DNA of 64,000 nt from an uncultured Burkholderiales bacterium (GCA_945952065.1 CAMFGY010000010.1:1-64000), one strand, 5' to 3'; counted from the stretch's first letter, positions 41,291 to 51,659 are shown. Program-made: numbers and translations. The notes: generated from the letters alone by a model not told the origin.

Positions 41291-42415
41291 TCAGGAAGGG
41301 GTCACGCCTTTTACCACCACCGGTGCACGGACCATGCGCACATGGGCTTGGGTTCTGTCTTGCACCTCGCCGGCCAACTGACCACAGGCCGCGTCAATGT
41401 CATCGCCGCGCGTCTTGCGCACCGTGGTCACCAAGCCAGCTTTGAGCAAGACCTCGGAGAAAGCCATCACCCGTTCCCTTGAACTGCGCTTCAAGCCAGA
41501 GGCCGGGAAGGGATTGAAAGGGATCAGATTGATCTTGCAATTGACGTGGCCGCGCAGCAAGTCCACCAATTCTTGCGCTTGATCGGGCGTGTCATTGACG
41601 CCGTCCAACATGCAGTACTCGAAGGTGATGAAGTCGCGCGGGGCTTTGTCCAGATAGCGATTGCAGGCGTCCAGCAATTCCGCGATTGGATACTTTTTGT
41701 TCAAGGGCACCAGCTGGTCACGCAGCGGGTCGTTCGGCGCATGCAATGACACCGCCAAAGCCACCGGGCAATCGTCACGCAAGCGATCGATCATGGGCAC
41801 CACACCCGAGGTCGACACCGTGACCCGGCGGCGCGACATGCCGTAACCATGGTCGTCCAACATCATGCGCAGCGCCGGCACCAGGGCGTTGTAGTTCTGC
41901 AGGGGCTCGCCCATGCCCATCATCACCACATTGGAGATGACGCGTTCGCTGCTGCCGAATTTCTTGCGCAGGGTGTGCTCGGCAAACCAGAGCTGGGCAA
42001 TGATTTCCCAGGTCTCCAGATTGCGGCTGAAGCCCTGATGCCCGGTAGAGCAAAACCGGCAACCCACGGCGCAACCGGCCTGGCTGGAAATACACAGGGT
42101 GCCGCGGTCGGTTTCGGGAATGAACACCGCCTCGACCGCATTGCCCGCGCCGACGTCAAACAGCCACTTGACGGTGCCATCGGCGGAAAGATGTTCTGAA
42201 ATCACCGGCAGCGCCGTGTTGTGCGCCCGGGAGGCCAATTTGTCGCGCAGCGACTTGGCGAGGTCGCTCATCTGATCGAAATCAGCGGCGCCTTTTTGAT
42301 GGATCCAACGAAACAGCTGAGTGGCGCGAAAGCGCTTCTCACCCAGCTGTTCGCAGTACGCGGCCAGGCCTTCAAGATCAAAACCGAGCAGGTTGACCGC
42401 GTCCATTTTTGTCAT
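41291..42415 (-). CDS. rlmN: Dual-specificity 23S rRNA/tRNA adenine-C2 methyltransferase
   Basis: Radical-SAM enzyme that methylates A2503 of 23S rRNA and A37 of some tRNAs. The cluster motif CAVGCRFC has Cys115, Cys119 and Cys122. The methyl-carrying cysteine of the C-terminal [12 protein letters not shown] is present. GEPLQNYN is the SAM-binding stretch. The 374 residues match. Confidence 0.97.
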   Translation of the reverse strand: MTKMDAVNLLGFDLEGLAAYCEQLGEKRFRATQLFRWIHQKGAADFDQMSDLAKSLRDKLASRAHNTALPVISEHLSADGTVKWLFDVGAGNAVEAVFIPETDRGTLCISSQAGCAVGCRFCSTGHQGFSRNLETWEIIAQLWFAEHTLRKKFGSSERVISNVVMMGMGEPLQNYNALVPALRMMLDDHGYGMSRRRVTVSTSGVVPMIDRLRDDCPVALAVSLHAPNDPLRDQLVPLNKKYPIAELLDACNRYLDKAPRDFITFEYCMLDGVNDTPDQAQELVDLLRGHVNCKINLIPFNPFPASGLKRSSRERVMAFSEVLLKAGLVTTVRKTRGDDIDAACGQLAGEVQDRTQAHVRMVRAPVVVKGVTPS

Positions 42416-42476
42416 CCTCTTGCTGTTCAGGCCTCAAGGCCTGAGAGCACAAGAGGCGAAACCGACACTGTCCGAA

Positions 42477-42902
42477 TTAACGGCTGTAAACGTTCATGCC
42501 GGGGAAGAAGAATGCCACTTCCACAGCAGCAGTCTCAGCGGCGTCAGAGCCGTGCACGGCGTTGGCGTCGATGCTGTCAGCGAAGTCAGCACGGATGGTG
42601 CCCTTCTCGGCCTTCTTCGGATCGGTCGCGCCCATCAGGTCGCGGTGCTTCAGGATGGCGTTCTCGCCTTCCAAAGCAGTGATCATGACGGGACCGGAGA
42701 TCATGAAGTTCACCAGGTCGTTGAAGAAAGGGCGAGCCTTGTGCACAGCGTAGAAAGCTTCGGCTTCGCCGCGCGACAGATGGGTCATCTTGGCAGCGAC
42801 GATCTTCAGACCAGCGCCTTCGAAGCGGGCATAGATCTGGCCGATGACATTCTTCGCCACGGCATCGGGCTTGATGATGGAAAGGGTGCGTTCGATAGCC
42901 AT
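42477..42902 (-). CDS. ndk: Nucleoside diphosphate kinase
   Basis: Equilibrates NTP pools by a phosphohistidine mechanism. Catalytic His117 lies in NAVHGSDA, exactly at the conserved position. The 141 residues match. AGGAG lies eight bases before the ATG at 42902, deciding it over an in-frame earlier codon. A TACAAT hexamer (minus strand, 42944-42949) lies 42 bases upstream and could be a -10, but I see no -35. Confidence 0.98.
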   Translation of the reverse strand: MAIERTLSIIKPDAVAKNVIGQIYARFEGAGLKIVAAKMTHLSRGEAEAFYAVHKARPFFNDLVNFMISGPVMITALEGENAILKHRDLMGATDPKKAEKGTIRADFADSIDANAVHGSDAAETAAVEVAFFFPGMNVYSR

Positions 42903-43090
42903 GGTCATTTCTCCTGAAATCTGAGGGCTTGGCAAAACCCAGAATTGTACTGTGTGCCGGTGTCAGAACGGCGCTTGCGGACATTCAAGCCGCAAGTGCC
43001 TTGCGCATCTTTTTCCTCAAGCCCGGGCGAAATGCGCAGCCAGACCACGCAACCGCCGCCCAATGGATCGAGGAGACCGAGTCAAAAAGC

Positions 43091-45193
43091 TCAGCGATTG
43101 CGGCCACCGTAGCCGCCACCGGAGCGACCGCCACCGCCGCCCCCCTGGCCGCCACGACCACCGCCCCCCCCACGCCCGCCCCGACGCACAAAGGCATCGG
43201 CGCCGATATAGCCCAGCGAGGTTTGCAAAGGATCTGGCTGACGAGGACCATCACCGCGCCCACCTTGGGCGCGACCACGACCACCACCACCGGGGCCACG
43301 GTCCGGTGCACTGCCACCGGCGCCAAAGCCCGAAGGAATGCCGCGCCCCTTGCCCCCAGCAAAGCGCCTGTCAAAGGTCTGCTCCAAGGGGTTGATATTG
43401 CGTGGGATCACATCGTCGAAATCATCGTCATTGCGATCCGAGGGCCTGTCGCTGCCCCGATCCGCGGTGCGCTCCTGGCCCCGCGCTTGCGGGCGGTCTT
43501 GCGGGCGATCTTGACGATCGCCACGATCGGGACGGCTGGGGCGCGGCCCAACACCGGCCTGACGCCCATCGGCGCGACGCCCACGGTTGCGCTCACCACG
43601 CTCTCCGCGCTCACCGCCACGCCCATTGCGCTCAGCGCCCCCTCGGTCGCCACGATCTTCTCGCCCACCGCGTTGCTGATCATTGCCAGCCAAGCGACGG
43701 ATGGTGCGCACATCATCTTCACCCAGCTCGATCCAAACGCAGCGCTTCAAACCGCGCGGCAGCACCACCGTGCCATAACGAATACGGATCAGGCGGCTGA
43801 CCGTCAGCCCCATCGAGTCAAACAGCTTGCGCACCTCACGATTGCGGCCTTCGGTGATGACCACGCGATACCAACGGTTGATGCCTTCGCCGCCGCCTTC
43901 TTCGATGCTCTTGAAGGCCGCTTTTTGACCTTCAATCATCACGCCCTCGAGCAAGCGAGCTTTCTGATCATTGGCCAAGGTGCCCAGCACACGCACCGCG
44001 TATTCGCGCTCCACACCAAAGCGGGGGTGCATCAGCTGATTGGCCAATTCACCGGAGTTGGTGAACAAAAGCAGGCCTTCGGTATTCATGTCCAGACGAC
44101 CCACGGCCTGCCACTTGCCTTGCGGCAAACGCGGCAAATGGCGGAACACCGTCGGGCGCCCTTCCGGGTCATTGAAGGTGACCACTTCGCCTGCCGGCTT
44201 GTGATAAGCCAAGATGCGCGGCGCGGGCGGCGAAATCCGTACGCGGATGGGCTTACCGGCCACGCGCACATTGTCGCCAAAGGAGATGCGCTGGCCGATA
44301 TGGGCCACTTCGCCATTCACCTCGATCTTGCCGTCGGCAATCATGTCCTCGATGTCGCGGCGCGAACCGACACCGGCCTGCGCCAAGACTTTTTGCAGCT
44401 TGGGCGCATCCGGCTCGGGCGCCAACACACGCTTGGTCTCGAGTTCTTCCGCAGCGTCTTGGCTGGGCTCGACCAGTTCTTCGTCTTCGGCATCAAAGTC
44501 ACCGGCCAGAACTTCAGCGAATCGCTCGCCGACAGCGGCCAAGACTTCAGGCGCCGGCGCAGCCTGCTCAGCCACCGGGCGCGGAGCACGCTCCTCACCA
44601 CCTTCGGCAAAGTCTTTGCGACCACGGCGACGATTGCGATTGCGGCCCGAGCGCTCTTGGCCTTCACCGGGCGTCTGCGCATCTCCGGAAGCCTCATCCG
44701 TGCTCGAGGCCTCGGCTGTTTGCGCATCGCTCAAGGCGACTGGCGCCGCCACCATTGGCTCAGGCGCCAGGCTGAACAATGGCGCGGGCTCGACAGCAGC
44801 CAGCTCGCCAGATGATTTCTCCGCCGCAGTCTTGCGCGGGGCGCGGCGCTTGGGCGCTGCAGGCGCTGCGTCGGCAATGGTCGATTCGGCCGATTCGGCC
44901 GACGCCAGCGCCGACGTTTCAGCGGCCACAGGCGACGACACCACAAGATCCACGGCCGCATCGGCCTCAGACTTCTTGACGGCCGTCTTGACCGCCGTCT
45001 TGCGCGGCGCGCGCGGCTTGGCAGCCACAGGCGCGGCCTCGCTCCCTGCGCCCTGCTCAGCCGGCGCATCCGCTGCGGCTGCCTTTGGCTTGGCCGGAGC
45101 ACGTTTGCGCTTCGGGGCCGCCTCGGCTGACATCTCATTCAAGGAAGCACCGGTTTGGGCTTGGGCGTCGGGGTCAATATCGTTTGAATTCAT
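43091..45193 (-). CDS. rluB: 23S rRNA pseudouridine synthase RluB, long form
   Basis: Makes pseudouridine in 23S rRNA (U2605 in E. coli). The catalytic core runs from the S4 domain at about 265 to about 500, with catalytic Asp368 in GRLDMNTEG. It is flanked by an Ala/Pro/Lys/Glu-rich N-terminus (1-260) with repeated RAPRKTA boxes, and by an Arg/Gly/Asp-rich tail (about 505-700) ending in a run of RGG and glycine repeats. Typical bacterial RluB is about 290 residues, so over half of this 700-residue protein is low-complexity and probably disordered and RNA-binding. It overlaps scpB as ATGA. Confidence 0.93.
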   Translation of the reverse strand: MNSNDIDPDAQAQTGASLNEMSAEAAPKRKRAPAKPKAAAADAPAEQGAGSEAAPVAAKPRAPRKTAVKTAVKKSEADAAVDLVVSSPVAAETSALASAESAESTIADAAPAAPKRRAPRKTAAEKSSGELAAVEPAPLFSLAPEPMVAAPVALSDAQTAEASSTDEASGDAQTPGEGQERSGRNRNRRRGRKDFAEGGEERAPRPVAEQAAPAPEVLAAVGERFAEVLAGDFDAEDEELVEPSQDAAEELETKRVLAPEPDAPKLQKVLAQAGVGSRRDIEDMIADGKIEVNGEVAHIGQRISFGDNVRVAGKPIRVRISPPAPRILAYHKPAGEVVTFNDPEGRPTVFRHLPRLPQGKWQAVGRLDMNTEGLLLFTNSGELANQLMHPRFGVEREYAVRVLGTLANDQKARLLEGVMIEGQKAAFKSIEEGGGEGINRWYRVVITEGRNREVRKLFDSMGLTVSRLIRIRYGTVVLPRGLKRCVWIELGEDDVRTIRRLAGNDQQRGGREDRGDRGGAERNGRGGERGERGERNRGRRADGRQAGVGPRPSRPDRGDRQDRPQDRPQARGQERTADRGSDRPSDRNDDDFDDVIPRNINPLEQTFDRRFAGGKGRGIPSGFGAGGSAPDRGPGGGGRGRAQGGRGDGPRQPDPLQTSLGYIGADAFVRRGGRGGGGGRGGQGGGGGGRSGGGYGGRNR

Positions 45194-46080
45194 GCGTTGG
45201 TTTGCACCTGTTCGGCGGCGTCAGACAAAGGATCCTCCGGCTGAGCCGGAGCGGTTACGCCTGCATCGCTGACGATAGGCGCTTGAAAAAATTCGGTAGA
45301 AATGTCGCTGGACGATAAAGAAGACTCGACGCCATCACCCAGCGCTGGTGATGGCTCGCTAGTTGCTGACTCAGAACTTGGCGCCATCGACACCGCTTGA
45401 ACCCCCTCGCCCGCGGGCGAGTCGGGCAAGGGCGCAAGAGCTTCAGCGCCACTAGCAAGCACAGCAGCGGCGTCCGCCCCTTCAGGCTCGTCCGCCTCAA
45501 TCAAGACACCTTGGAGCCCTGCAGCATCAGCCTGAGCCGAGGCGTCTGCCAAGGCCTGCGCTGGCGCTACGCCAAACTCCAGTGCCGGCAATTGCTCCAA
45601 GCTGTTCAAGCCCAGATCGTCAAGGAATTGACGCGTGGTGGCATACAGCGCGGGTCGCCCCGGCGCCTCGCGATGGCCGATCACATCAATCCAACCTCGG
45701 TCTTCCAGCTGCTTGACGATTTGCGTCGAGACCACCACGCCTCGAATGTCTTCAATATCACCCCGTGTCACGGGCTGACGGTAGGCAATGATGGCCAGCG
45801 TCTCCATCACAGCACGCGAATAACGCTGCGGCTTTTCAGGGTGCAGGCGGTCCAAGTATTCGCGCAACTCAGGCCGACTCTGAAAGCGCCAACCCGAGGC
45901 CACAGCCACCAACTCAACGCCGCGACCTTCCCAGTCCCGGGTCAACTCATCCAAGACACTGCGCAAAGTATCTGGCCCGACTGCATCGGCAAACAGGCTA
46001 CGCATATCGCGCAGGGTCAAAGGCTGCTGGGCGCAAATCAGCGCGGTCTCGAGGACGCGCTTAGCATCCTGTGTATTCAT
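45190..46080 (-). CDS. scpB: Segregation and condensation protein B
   Basis: Kleisin-partner subunit of the SMC-ScpAB condensin. The two winged-helix domains cover about 1-180, with [29 protein letters not shown] as the core. The C-terminal 115 residues are acidic, Ser/Ala/Glu-rich and likely disordered. It precedes rluB with a 4-base overlap, a common pair. scpA is not in the window. The 248-base gap before it (46081-46328) holds no gene I recognise. Confidence 0.93.
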   Translation of the reverse strand: MNTQDAKRVLETALICAQQPLTLRDMRSLFADAVGPDTLRSVLDELTRDWEGRGVELVAVASGWRFQSRPELREYLDRLHPEKPQRYSRAVMETLAIIAYRQPVTRGDIEDIRGVVVSTQIVKQLEDRGWIDVIGHREAPGRPALYATTRQFLDDLGLNSLEQLPALEFGVAPAQALADASAQADAAGLQGVLIEADEPEGADAAAVLASGAEALAPLPDSPAGEGVQAVSMAPSSESATSEPSPALGDGVESSLSSSDISTEFFQAPIVSDAGVTAPAQPEDPLSDAAEQVQTNA

Positions 46081-46306
46081 TGACTTTCGTCATTTGTCCC
46101 GATTCAAGCGGGTGTTTTGCAATCCAGACCTCTGGCGCTGACTTGGGCTGCCCAGCACGGCTGAACGAGCAGATGTCAAAGACTTGAGAGGCGGGAGGGT
46201 TGTGCGCCGGATCGGACTCACCTCAAATCCAAACACCGACTGCACCGCGGGCTTGATGCGCGCCAACCGGGCTGAAACTGCGCTCCGTCATGCAACTGCA
46301 CCATCA

Positions 46307-46329
46307 AGCAGGCCTTATTGTAGCCTGCT
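46307..46329 (-). terminator. Weak hairpin at the end of rluD
   Basis: AGCAGGC/GCCTGCT (46307-46313 with 46323-46329) with a 9-nt loop overlaps the rluD stop codon region on the minus strand. No U tract follows, so it may only be an mRNA 3' end protector. Confidence 0.3.
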
Positions 46330-47375
46330 CATTCGCCAAAAACCGGCAGCTGCGGCGCTTCCAATCCCAGCAAAGCCCAAGCAGATGCCAAATCCTGTGG
46401 CAAAGACGCGTCAAATTGCAGGGCCTGGCCGCTGATGGGATGCTGAAACGACAAGCGCGCCGCATGCAAGGCCTGCCGCGTCAAACCCAGGGCAGGCACC
46501 CCGCCATACAAGGCATCGGCCACCAAGGGGTAGCCCTTGTAGGCCAGATGGACGCGGATTTGATGGGTGCGGCCACTGTGCAAGACGCAGTGGACCGCGC
46601 TGATGCTGCGCACGCCCTGCTCGCCCACTCCCAGCAAGTAGACATCGGTGCGTGAGGGCTTGCCGGTGGCCAACACCGCCATCTTGACCCGCGAAATCAG
46701 ATCGCGCCGAATTGGCGCATCCACCGTCATGGCATCAGGCACTCGACCAAAGGCCAGCGCGACATATTCCCGATGAACTTCGCGCGCGGCGATCATGCGG
46801 GTCAATGCCGTCACCGCTTCGCGGCTCTTGCCCACCATCATCAAGCCGCTGGTGTCTTTGTCCAGACGATGCACGATGCCAGCGCGGGGCAAACTGGCCG
46901 CCGCCGGGTGATGCGCCAGCAGACCGTTCATGACGGTACCCGACCAGTTGCCCGAAGCCGGATGCACCACCATGCCTGCCGCCTTATTCAGCACCAGCAG
47001 ATGTTCGTCCTCGTAAACAATGTCCAGATCCAGCGCTTCGGCGCGGAATGCTTGGCTTTCCGCCGTCGGCTGCAACTCGATGCGCAGTTGCTGGCCCGCC
47101 TGCAATTTGCGCGATGCGCTGCTGGCGAGTACGCCATTGATGCTGACGCAAGCACGCTCGATCAGGCTTTGCAAATGGTTGCGCGAGAACTCGGGCGCCA
47201 GATGCACCAAACAACGATCCAAGCGCTGGCCGTGCCATTCAGGCCCCACCTGCGCTTGTCTCACTTCAACTTCGCCCGACTCGGCCGACACTTCCAGCGA
47301 CTCCGTTTCGGGCGACCATTCATCGTCGCCCATACCCGGGTCGAGGGGCTCCATAACAGGCTGGGCCTGAACCAT
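46329..47375 (-). CDS. rluD: 23S rRNA pseudouridine synthase RluD
   Basis: Makes pseudouridines 1911, 1915 and 1917 of helix 69 (E. coli numbering). An S4 RNA-binding domain (about 47-105) precedes the RluA-type catalytic domain with Asp172 in HRLDKDTSG. The N-terminal 35 residues are acidic and longer than usual. GGAG lies 10 bases before the ATG at 47375. It diverges from bamD, the same pairing as in E. coli. Confidence 0.95.
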   Translation of the reverse strand: MVQAQPVMEPLDPGMGDDEWSPETESLEVSAESGEVEVRQAQVGPEWHGQRLDRCLVHLAPEFSRNHLQSLIERACVSINGVLASSASRKLQAGQQLRIELQPTAESQAFRAEALDLDIVYEDEHLLVLNKAAGMVVHPASGNWSGTVMNGLLAHHPAAASLPRAGIVHRLDKDTSGLMMVGKSREAVTALTRMIAAREVHREYVALAFGRVPDAMTVDAPIRRDLISRVKMAVLATGKPSRTDVYLLGVGEQGVRSISAVHCVLHSGRTHQIRVHLAYKGYPLVADALYGGVPALGLTRQALHAARLSFQHPISGQALQFDASLPQDLASAWALLGLEAPQLPVFGE

Positions 47376-47380
47376 ATAAT
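47375..47380 (+). promoter_or_regulatory. Candidate -10 box of bamD
   Basis: A perfect TATAAT on the plus strand, 82 bases before the bamD ATG, overlapping the first base of the rluD start codon on the other strand. The -35 region (near 47352-47357) is not consensus. Confidence 0.5.
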
Positions 47381-47461
47381 CAAAGCTCCGTCTTCAGCGA
47401 AATCAGCAGAATCACAGGCGAGGACGACGCACTGCGCCGCCCCTGCCGAGATCAAGGAATC

Positions 47462-48355
47462 ATGATAGAAAAATGCGTGGAACGCCACCCGTCAACAGCG
47501 CCGCAAGCTCAGCTTGACGCGACTTCGGGCCAAGGTCGGGATCTGTCCCACAAGAGTTCGCGCCGCTCCGGCTGGATGCTTGGAGTCGCCACCGTGATGG
47601 CCTTGACGCTGGCGGCCTGCTCGTCCAACCCCAAGGACGATCCCAACTCGCAGGCCAATTTGGACAAATTGTACGCAGAGGCCAAGGACGACCTGAATTC
47701 CGGCGCATATGACCGCGCCATCAAGGCACTGGAACGCATCGAAGGCCGCGCCGCCGGCACGGTGATGGGGCAGCAGGCACAGTTGGATTTGGCCTGGGCC
47801 TACCACCGCACTGGTGAACGCGCGCAAGCGGTCACCACGCTGGACCGCTTCATCAAGCTGAATCCCTCCAGCCCTGCACTGGACTATGCGGTGTACATGA
47901 AGGGCCTGGTCAACTTCAACGAAGACCTGGGCCTGTTCGGCCGCTTGGCCAGCCAAGACATTTCCGAGCGCGACCAGCAGGCCTCGCGCGATGCTTTGCT
48001 GGCGTTCAAGCAAGTGCTGGAGCAATTCCCGGAATCGCGCTATGCCGCCGATGCCAAGCTGCGTGTGGACTACATCACCAACACCTTGGCGGTGTATGAG
48101 GTGCATGTGGCGCGCTACTACTTCAATCGCGGCGCCTATGTGGCTGCGGCCAATCGGGCACAGCAAGCCACGGTGGAATTCCAAAACGCCCCAGCCGTTG
48201 AAGAAGCGCTCTACATCATGACTCAGAGCTACGACAAGCTGGGCCTGATCCCGCTGCGCGACGATGCCCAGCGGGTGCTCAAACAGAGCTTCCCGAACAG
48301 CGCTTACGTGACTGGCAACGCCAGCGGTAAACGTGCTTGGTGGGAGCTTTGGTGA
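47462..48355 (+). CDS. bamD: Outer membrane assembly lipoprotein BamD
   Basis: Essential Bam-complex lipoprotein with BamA. The lipobox TLAAC puts the lipid-anchored cysteine at Cys53, after an unusually long leader with basic SHKSSRRS just before the hydrophobic core. Five TPR units follow (about 65-280). The 297 residues are slightly long because of the leader. A later ATG (codon 39) would leave no positive n-region, so I keep the ATG at 47462. Confidence 0.95.
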   Translation: MIEKCVERHPSTAPQAQLDATSGQGRDLSHKSSRRSGWMLGVATVMALTLAACSSNPKDDPNSQANLDKLYAEAKDDLNSGAYDRAIKALERIEGRAAGTVMGQQAQLDLAWAYHRTGERAQAVTTLDRFIKLNPSSPALDYAVYMKGLVNFNEDLGLFGRLASQDISERDQQASRDALLAFKQVLEQFPESRYAADAKLRVDYITNTLAVYEVHVARYYFNRGAYVAAANRAQQATVEFQNAPAVEEALYIMTQSYDKLGLIPLRDDAQRVLKQSFPNSAYVTGNASGKRAWWELW

Positions 48356-48399
48356 GCGGCTTGCGCTGAATCGCCATACGGCGACCCAAGGCACACAAA

Positions 48400-48428
48400 A
48401 AGGCGCGTGATTGGCACGCGCCTTTTTT
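48400..48428 (+). terminator. Terminator of bamD
   Basis: A perfect 10-bp stem AAGGCGCGTG/CACGCGCCTT (48400-48409 with 48415-48424), 5-nt loop, then six T in total (48423-48428). It begins 44 bases after the bamD stop. The A-rich left side means it can also end the convergent helicase transcript. Confidence 0.88.
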
Positions 48429-48453
48429 ATTGCGCCTCACATCAGGCAATGCT

Positions 48454-50571
48454 TCAAGTGGGCCGGTCGCGTGACTCGGCCAAGAGCTCCAACCAGTCCA
48501 AAGCCTCGTCCTCCTGCGCCAAGCGGGTCATGGGCGGCAAGGCCTCGCGCAGACGCCGACCGTAGTTCATGCCCGCCATGCGCGGATCACAAACCACCAG
48601 CAAGCCTCGGTCTTGTTCGGTGCGAATCAATCGCCCGCCGCCTTGCTTCAATGCAATCGCAGCTTCGGCAATGAAGTAGTGGGCGAAGGCATTGCGCCCG
48701 GCCGCCTCCAGGCGCTTGACACGCGCCTCCACCAAGGGGTCGTTGGGCGGCGGGAATGGCAGCTTGTCAATCAAGACGCATTGCAAGCTGTCCCCGGGCA
48801 CATCAATGCCCTCCCAAAAGCTGGCCGAGCCCACCAGCACAGCGCGCGGGTCGTCCAAAAACTGCTGCAACAAAACCCGCTTGGGTGCCAAGCCCTGCTG
48901 CAAAACGCTCAGACCATCACCGCCAGCCTCGAAGTCCTGCCGCAACGCTTCGCCAATGTTCTGCAATGCGCGCAAGGTGGTGGTCAACACAAAGGTTCGA
49001 CCGCCTAAAGCGCGCGCGCAACGCGCGGCCAATGCCGCCACGGCTTGCGGATGCGCAGCCTCGCTGGGCTTGGGAAAGTCGCGAGGGATGTAGAGACGGG
49101 CGTTCTGAGCGTAATCAAACGGGCTGCCCACGCGCAGCACGGTGGCATCGTCGAGCCCCGCGGGCTCGGTGAACCAACTCAGCCTTTCGTCATCCCCCAA
49201 AGTGGCCGAGGTGAAGATCCAGGCCTTGGGCGGCCCCGCCAGCTGCTCTTTCATGGCCTCCCGGATGTCCAGCGGCGACTCGATCAAACGCGCCTGATGC
49301 GGCGTCAGGTCGATCCAGCGCACATAGGCCTCATCGGGCGCCTGGGCAAAAACCTGGGCCAAGCGGTGCAGCTCCACCGCGCGCTCATGCAAGCGAACAA
49401 AATCCGGCGAGGTCTCCCTCACCGTGGCCAGCATCTCGATGGCCAGCTCAGCAGTTTCGGCCACCTCGTCCAAAGCCTTGGCAAAGCCGGGGTGCGTGGC
49501 GCGCTCAGCCCAGGCCAGCTTGAGCATGCCGCGCACCTCGCGCATCGGGCCCGCGCACACCAAGCGCAGCTCTCGGGCGGCCCGCTCCAATCGCGCATGC
49601 AGGTCTTGCCAGTCCTGCAAGCCGCGCGCTTGCGCCAGCCCCAAGCCCAAGACATCGCGAGCAAAGTCCAGCAGCTGTGCACTGCCCAGCATGGTGCCCA
49701 GAAACTGCACACCCGCTTCGGCGAGCTGATGGGCCTCGTCAAACACCGCCAGATCGACACTGGGCAGCAACTCGGCGACCCCGCTGTCTCGCAAGCTCAT
49801 ATCGGCGAAGAACAAATGGTGGTTGACCACCAGCACATCGGCCTCCATGGCCTCGCGCCGCGCCTTGACCACATGGCAGGCGCGAAACTCGGGGCACTCG
49901 CTACCCAAGCAGTTGTCCCGCGAAGACGTCACCAAGGGAATGACGGGCGAACGCTCATCCAGGCCGTCCATCTCGGCCAAATCACCACTCTGGGTTTGCT
50001 GAGCCCAAATCTCCACTCGCGACAGCGCCATCACTGAGCGCCGATCGGGCAGCTCAGCGCTGTGCCTTGCCTGCTGCAAGCGATGCAGGCAAAGATAGCT
50101 GCTGCGCCCTTTCAGCAAGGCGACACGCACCGGCACCTGCAAGGCCTCGCGCAGGCGCGGCAAGTCGCGCATGAAGAGTTGATCTTGCAAATTCTTGGTG
50201 GCAGTGCTGATCAAGGCGCGCCCCCCAGACAAGAGCGCCGGCACCAAATAGGCAAAGGTTTTGCCCACGCCGGTCCCCGCCTCCACCACCAGGGTTTCCC
50301 GCTGCGCAATGGCATGGGCCACGGCCTGACTCATTTGCAACTGCGGCTGCCTTGGGCGGTAGCCCGAATCGCTGCGCGCCAAGGGTCCGCCCTCGTCAAA
50401 GGCCGCGGCCACCCATTGCTCCAGTTCGCTGGCTGTCTCTACAGTCGGCGCAGGCTCGGCTTCAAATGCAGCAATCCACTCGTCGCTGAATTCGTCGATC
50501 AAAGGCGGTTCGTTGGAGCTCAAAGCACAGGCACAGGGAACGGGTTCAAGAACAGGCAAGCGCGCACGCAA
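48454..50571 (-). CDS. DinG/YoaA-family ATP-dependent DNA helicase
   Basis: XPD-like superfamily 2 helicase with an iron-sulphur domain, acting in DNA repair or R-loop removal. Walker A GTGVGKT is at 99-105. Four spaced cysteines (Cys161, Cys221, Cys226, Cys232) fit the [4Fe-4S] ligands, and the DEAH box is at 278-281. The later motifs include GSASFWEGIDVPGD and GRLIRTEQDRG. The 705 residues start at TTG 50571; TTG codons at 50559 and 50523 are alternatives and none has a clear ribosome site. DinG versus YoaA cannot be settled by eye. Confidence 0.9.
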   Translation of the reverse strand: MRARLPVLEPVPCACALSSNEPPLIDEFSDEWIAAFEAEPAPTVETASELEQWVAAAFDEGGPLARSDSGYRPRQPQLQMSQAVAHAIAQRETLVVEAGTGVGKTFAYLVPALLSGGRALISTATKNLQDQLFMRDLPRLREALQVPVRVALLKGRSSYLCLHRLQQARHSAELPDRRSVMALSRVEIWAQQTQSGDLAEMDGLDERSPVIPLVTSSRDNCLGSECPEFRACHVVKARREAMEADVLVVNHHLFFADMSLRDSGVAELLPSVDLAVFDEAHQLAEAGVQFLGTMLGSAQLLDFARDVLGLGLAQARGLQDWQDLHARLERAARELRLVCAGPMREVRGMLKLAWAERATHPGFAKALDEVAETAELAIEMLATVRETSPDFVRLHERAVELHRLAQVFAQAPDEAYVRWIDLTPHQARLIESPLDIREAMKEQLAGPPKAWIFTSATLGDDERLSWFTEPAGLDDATVLRVGSPFDYAQNARLYIPRDFPKPSEAAHPQAVAALAARCARALGGRTFVLTTTLRALQNIGEALRQDFEAGGDGLSVLQQGLAPKRVLLQQFLDDPRAVLVGSASFWEGIDVPGDSLQCVLIDKLPFPPPNDPLVEARVKRLEAAGRNAFAHYFIAEAAIALKQGGGRLIRTEQDRGLLVVCDPRMAGMNYGRRLREALPPMTRLAQEDEALDWLELLAESRDRPT

Positions 50572-50583
50572 ACGACGAAGGGC

Positions 50584-50787
50584 TCAGGCCAGTTCATCGG
50601 GGTCGCATGCCTGCTCCAGCTGCACAATCAGATCGCGCAAATTCAGACGACGCTTCTTCAGGCGCCTCAAGCTCAATTCGTCGAGCGGCTGCTCTTGCGC
50701 CACACGGTCGATCAACACATCAAGATCGGCATGCTCCATGCGCAACTCAATCAAACGACGCGACAGAGAGTGAAGTTGTTCATCCAT
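50584..50787 (-). CDS. DUF465 (YdcH-like) small helical protein
   Basis: A 67-residue protein predicted to be two antiparallel helices, with the DUF465 pattern LIELRMEHADLDVLIDR and LKKRRLNLRDLI. It ends 12 bases before the helicase start and so is probably cotranscribed with it. Function is unknown. Confidence 0.8.
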   Translation of the reverse strand: MDEQLHSLSRRLIELRMEHADLDVLIDRVAQEQPLDELSLRRLKKRRLNLRDLIVQLEQACDPDELA

Positions 50788-50855
50788 AGTGGCCCCAGCC
50801 GAGAGGATGGGCTGCAGTTTCGGGATTATAGTTTTGCGGAACTTCCAGGCTTCCC

Positions 50856-51623
50856 ATGACTCGCACCTCCACAGGTTTTCGTTTGAGCGCCGCCACCGGC
50901 ACGCATCGCGGAGACCGGCTTTACCAACAAGACCAAGTCCAAATCCTGACCCATGCGCGCTTGAGCAATTGCTTGCTGGCCATCGTGGCCGACGGCATGG
51001 GCGGTAAAAGTGGCGGGCGCAAAGCGGCCGATCAGGTGCTGCTGACGGCGCAGCAACTCTTCGAACGTTTTTCGCCGAGTGAAGAGAAGACCGAAGACTT
51101 CTTGCAACAGATCGTCTCCGAAGCTCATTTGATGATCAAACTGACGGCGCTCTCCGCCGAAGAGGAACCCCACAGCACAGTGGCCGCGTTCTTGATTGGC
51201 GGGGATAAACGCTGTCACTGGATCCACTCCGGCGACTCGCGCATCTACCTGTTTCGCGGTCCCAAAATGGTCAAGCGCACGCTGGATCACTCCTATGTGC
51301 AAAAACTGGTCGACGAAGGGCAAATCACTGAGAGCGAGGCGGCCACGCACCCCCAGTCCAATTTGCTCACCAGCTGCTTGGGGACGGTGCAAGAGCCCAG
51401 CTTCACTTTGAGCACAGTGGAAGATTTGCAAGCAGGCGACACCTTGATGTGCTGCAGCGACGGCCTCTGGCACTACTTCACCCCCAGTGAGATGGGCACC
51501 GTCTTGCACAGCCTGCCCGCGCGCGAGGCCGCCGAGTTGCTGGTCAGCAAGGCAAGGCAACGCGCCCGCGGCGGCGGCGACAATTTGTCCCTGGCGATAG
51601 TGCAAATTCAGCCCTTGGGCTGA
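50856..51623 (+). CDS. PP2C-family protein serine/threonine phosphatase
   Basis: Metal-dependent phosphatase of 255 residues made of a single PP2C domain. The metal ligands are in VADGMGG (Asp46) and near the end in GGGDNLSLAIV; HSGDSRIYLF and CCSDGLW are further family motifs. There is no membrane segment or extra domain. It diverges from the DUF465 gene and no Ser/Thr kinase lies nearby, so the target is unknown. Confidence 0.92.
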   Translation: MTRTSTGFRLSAATGTHRGDRLYQQDQVQILTHARLSNCLLAIVADGMGGKSGGRKAADQVLLTAQQLFERFSPSEEKTEDFLQQIVSEAHLMIKLTALSAEEEPHSTVAAFLIGGDKRCHWIHSGDSRIYLFRGPKMVKRTLDHSYVQKLVDEGQITESEAATHPQSNLLTSCLGTVQEPSFTLSTVEDLQAGDTLMCCSDGLWHYFTPSEMGTVLHSLPAREAAELLVSKARQRARGGGDNLSLAIVQIQPLG

Positions 51624-51638
51624 ATCCAAGGGGCTCCA

Positions 51639-51659
51639 AGGGGCGGCAAGGCCGCCCTT
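51639..51659. terminator. Hairpin between convergent PP2C and coiled-coil genes
   Basis: GGGCGGC/GCCGCCC (51641-51647 with 51651-51657), 3-nt loop, with A-T and G-T pairs extending it. It lies in the 53-base gap between two convergent stops, but no T tract follows on either strand. Confidence 0.4.

Noticed and set aside
43100-43700. Repeated CCACC/GCC runs that look like tandem repeats or a CRISPR
   Set aside because: They are codons for the Gly/Arg/Asp tail of RluB; no regular repeat-spacer spacing.
46184-46435. Short plus-strand open frame between scpB and rluD
   Set aside because: It runs into rluD on the other strand, lacks a ribosome site and has no domain signature.
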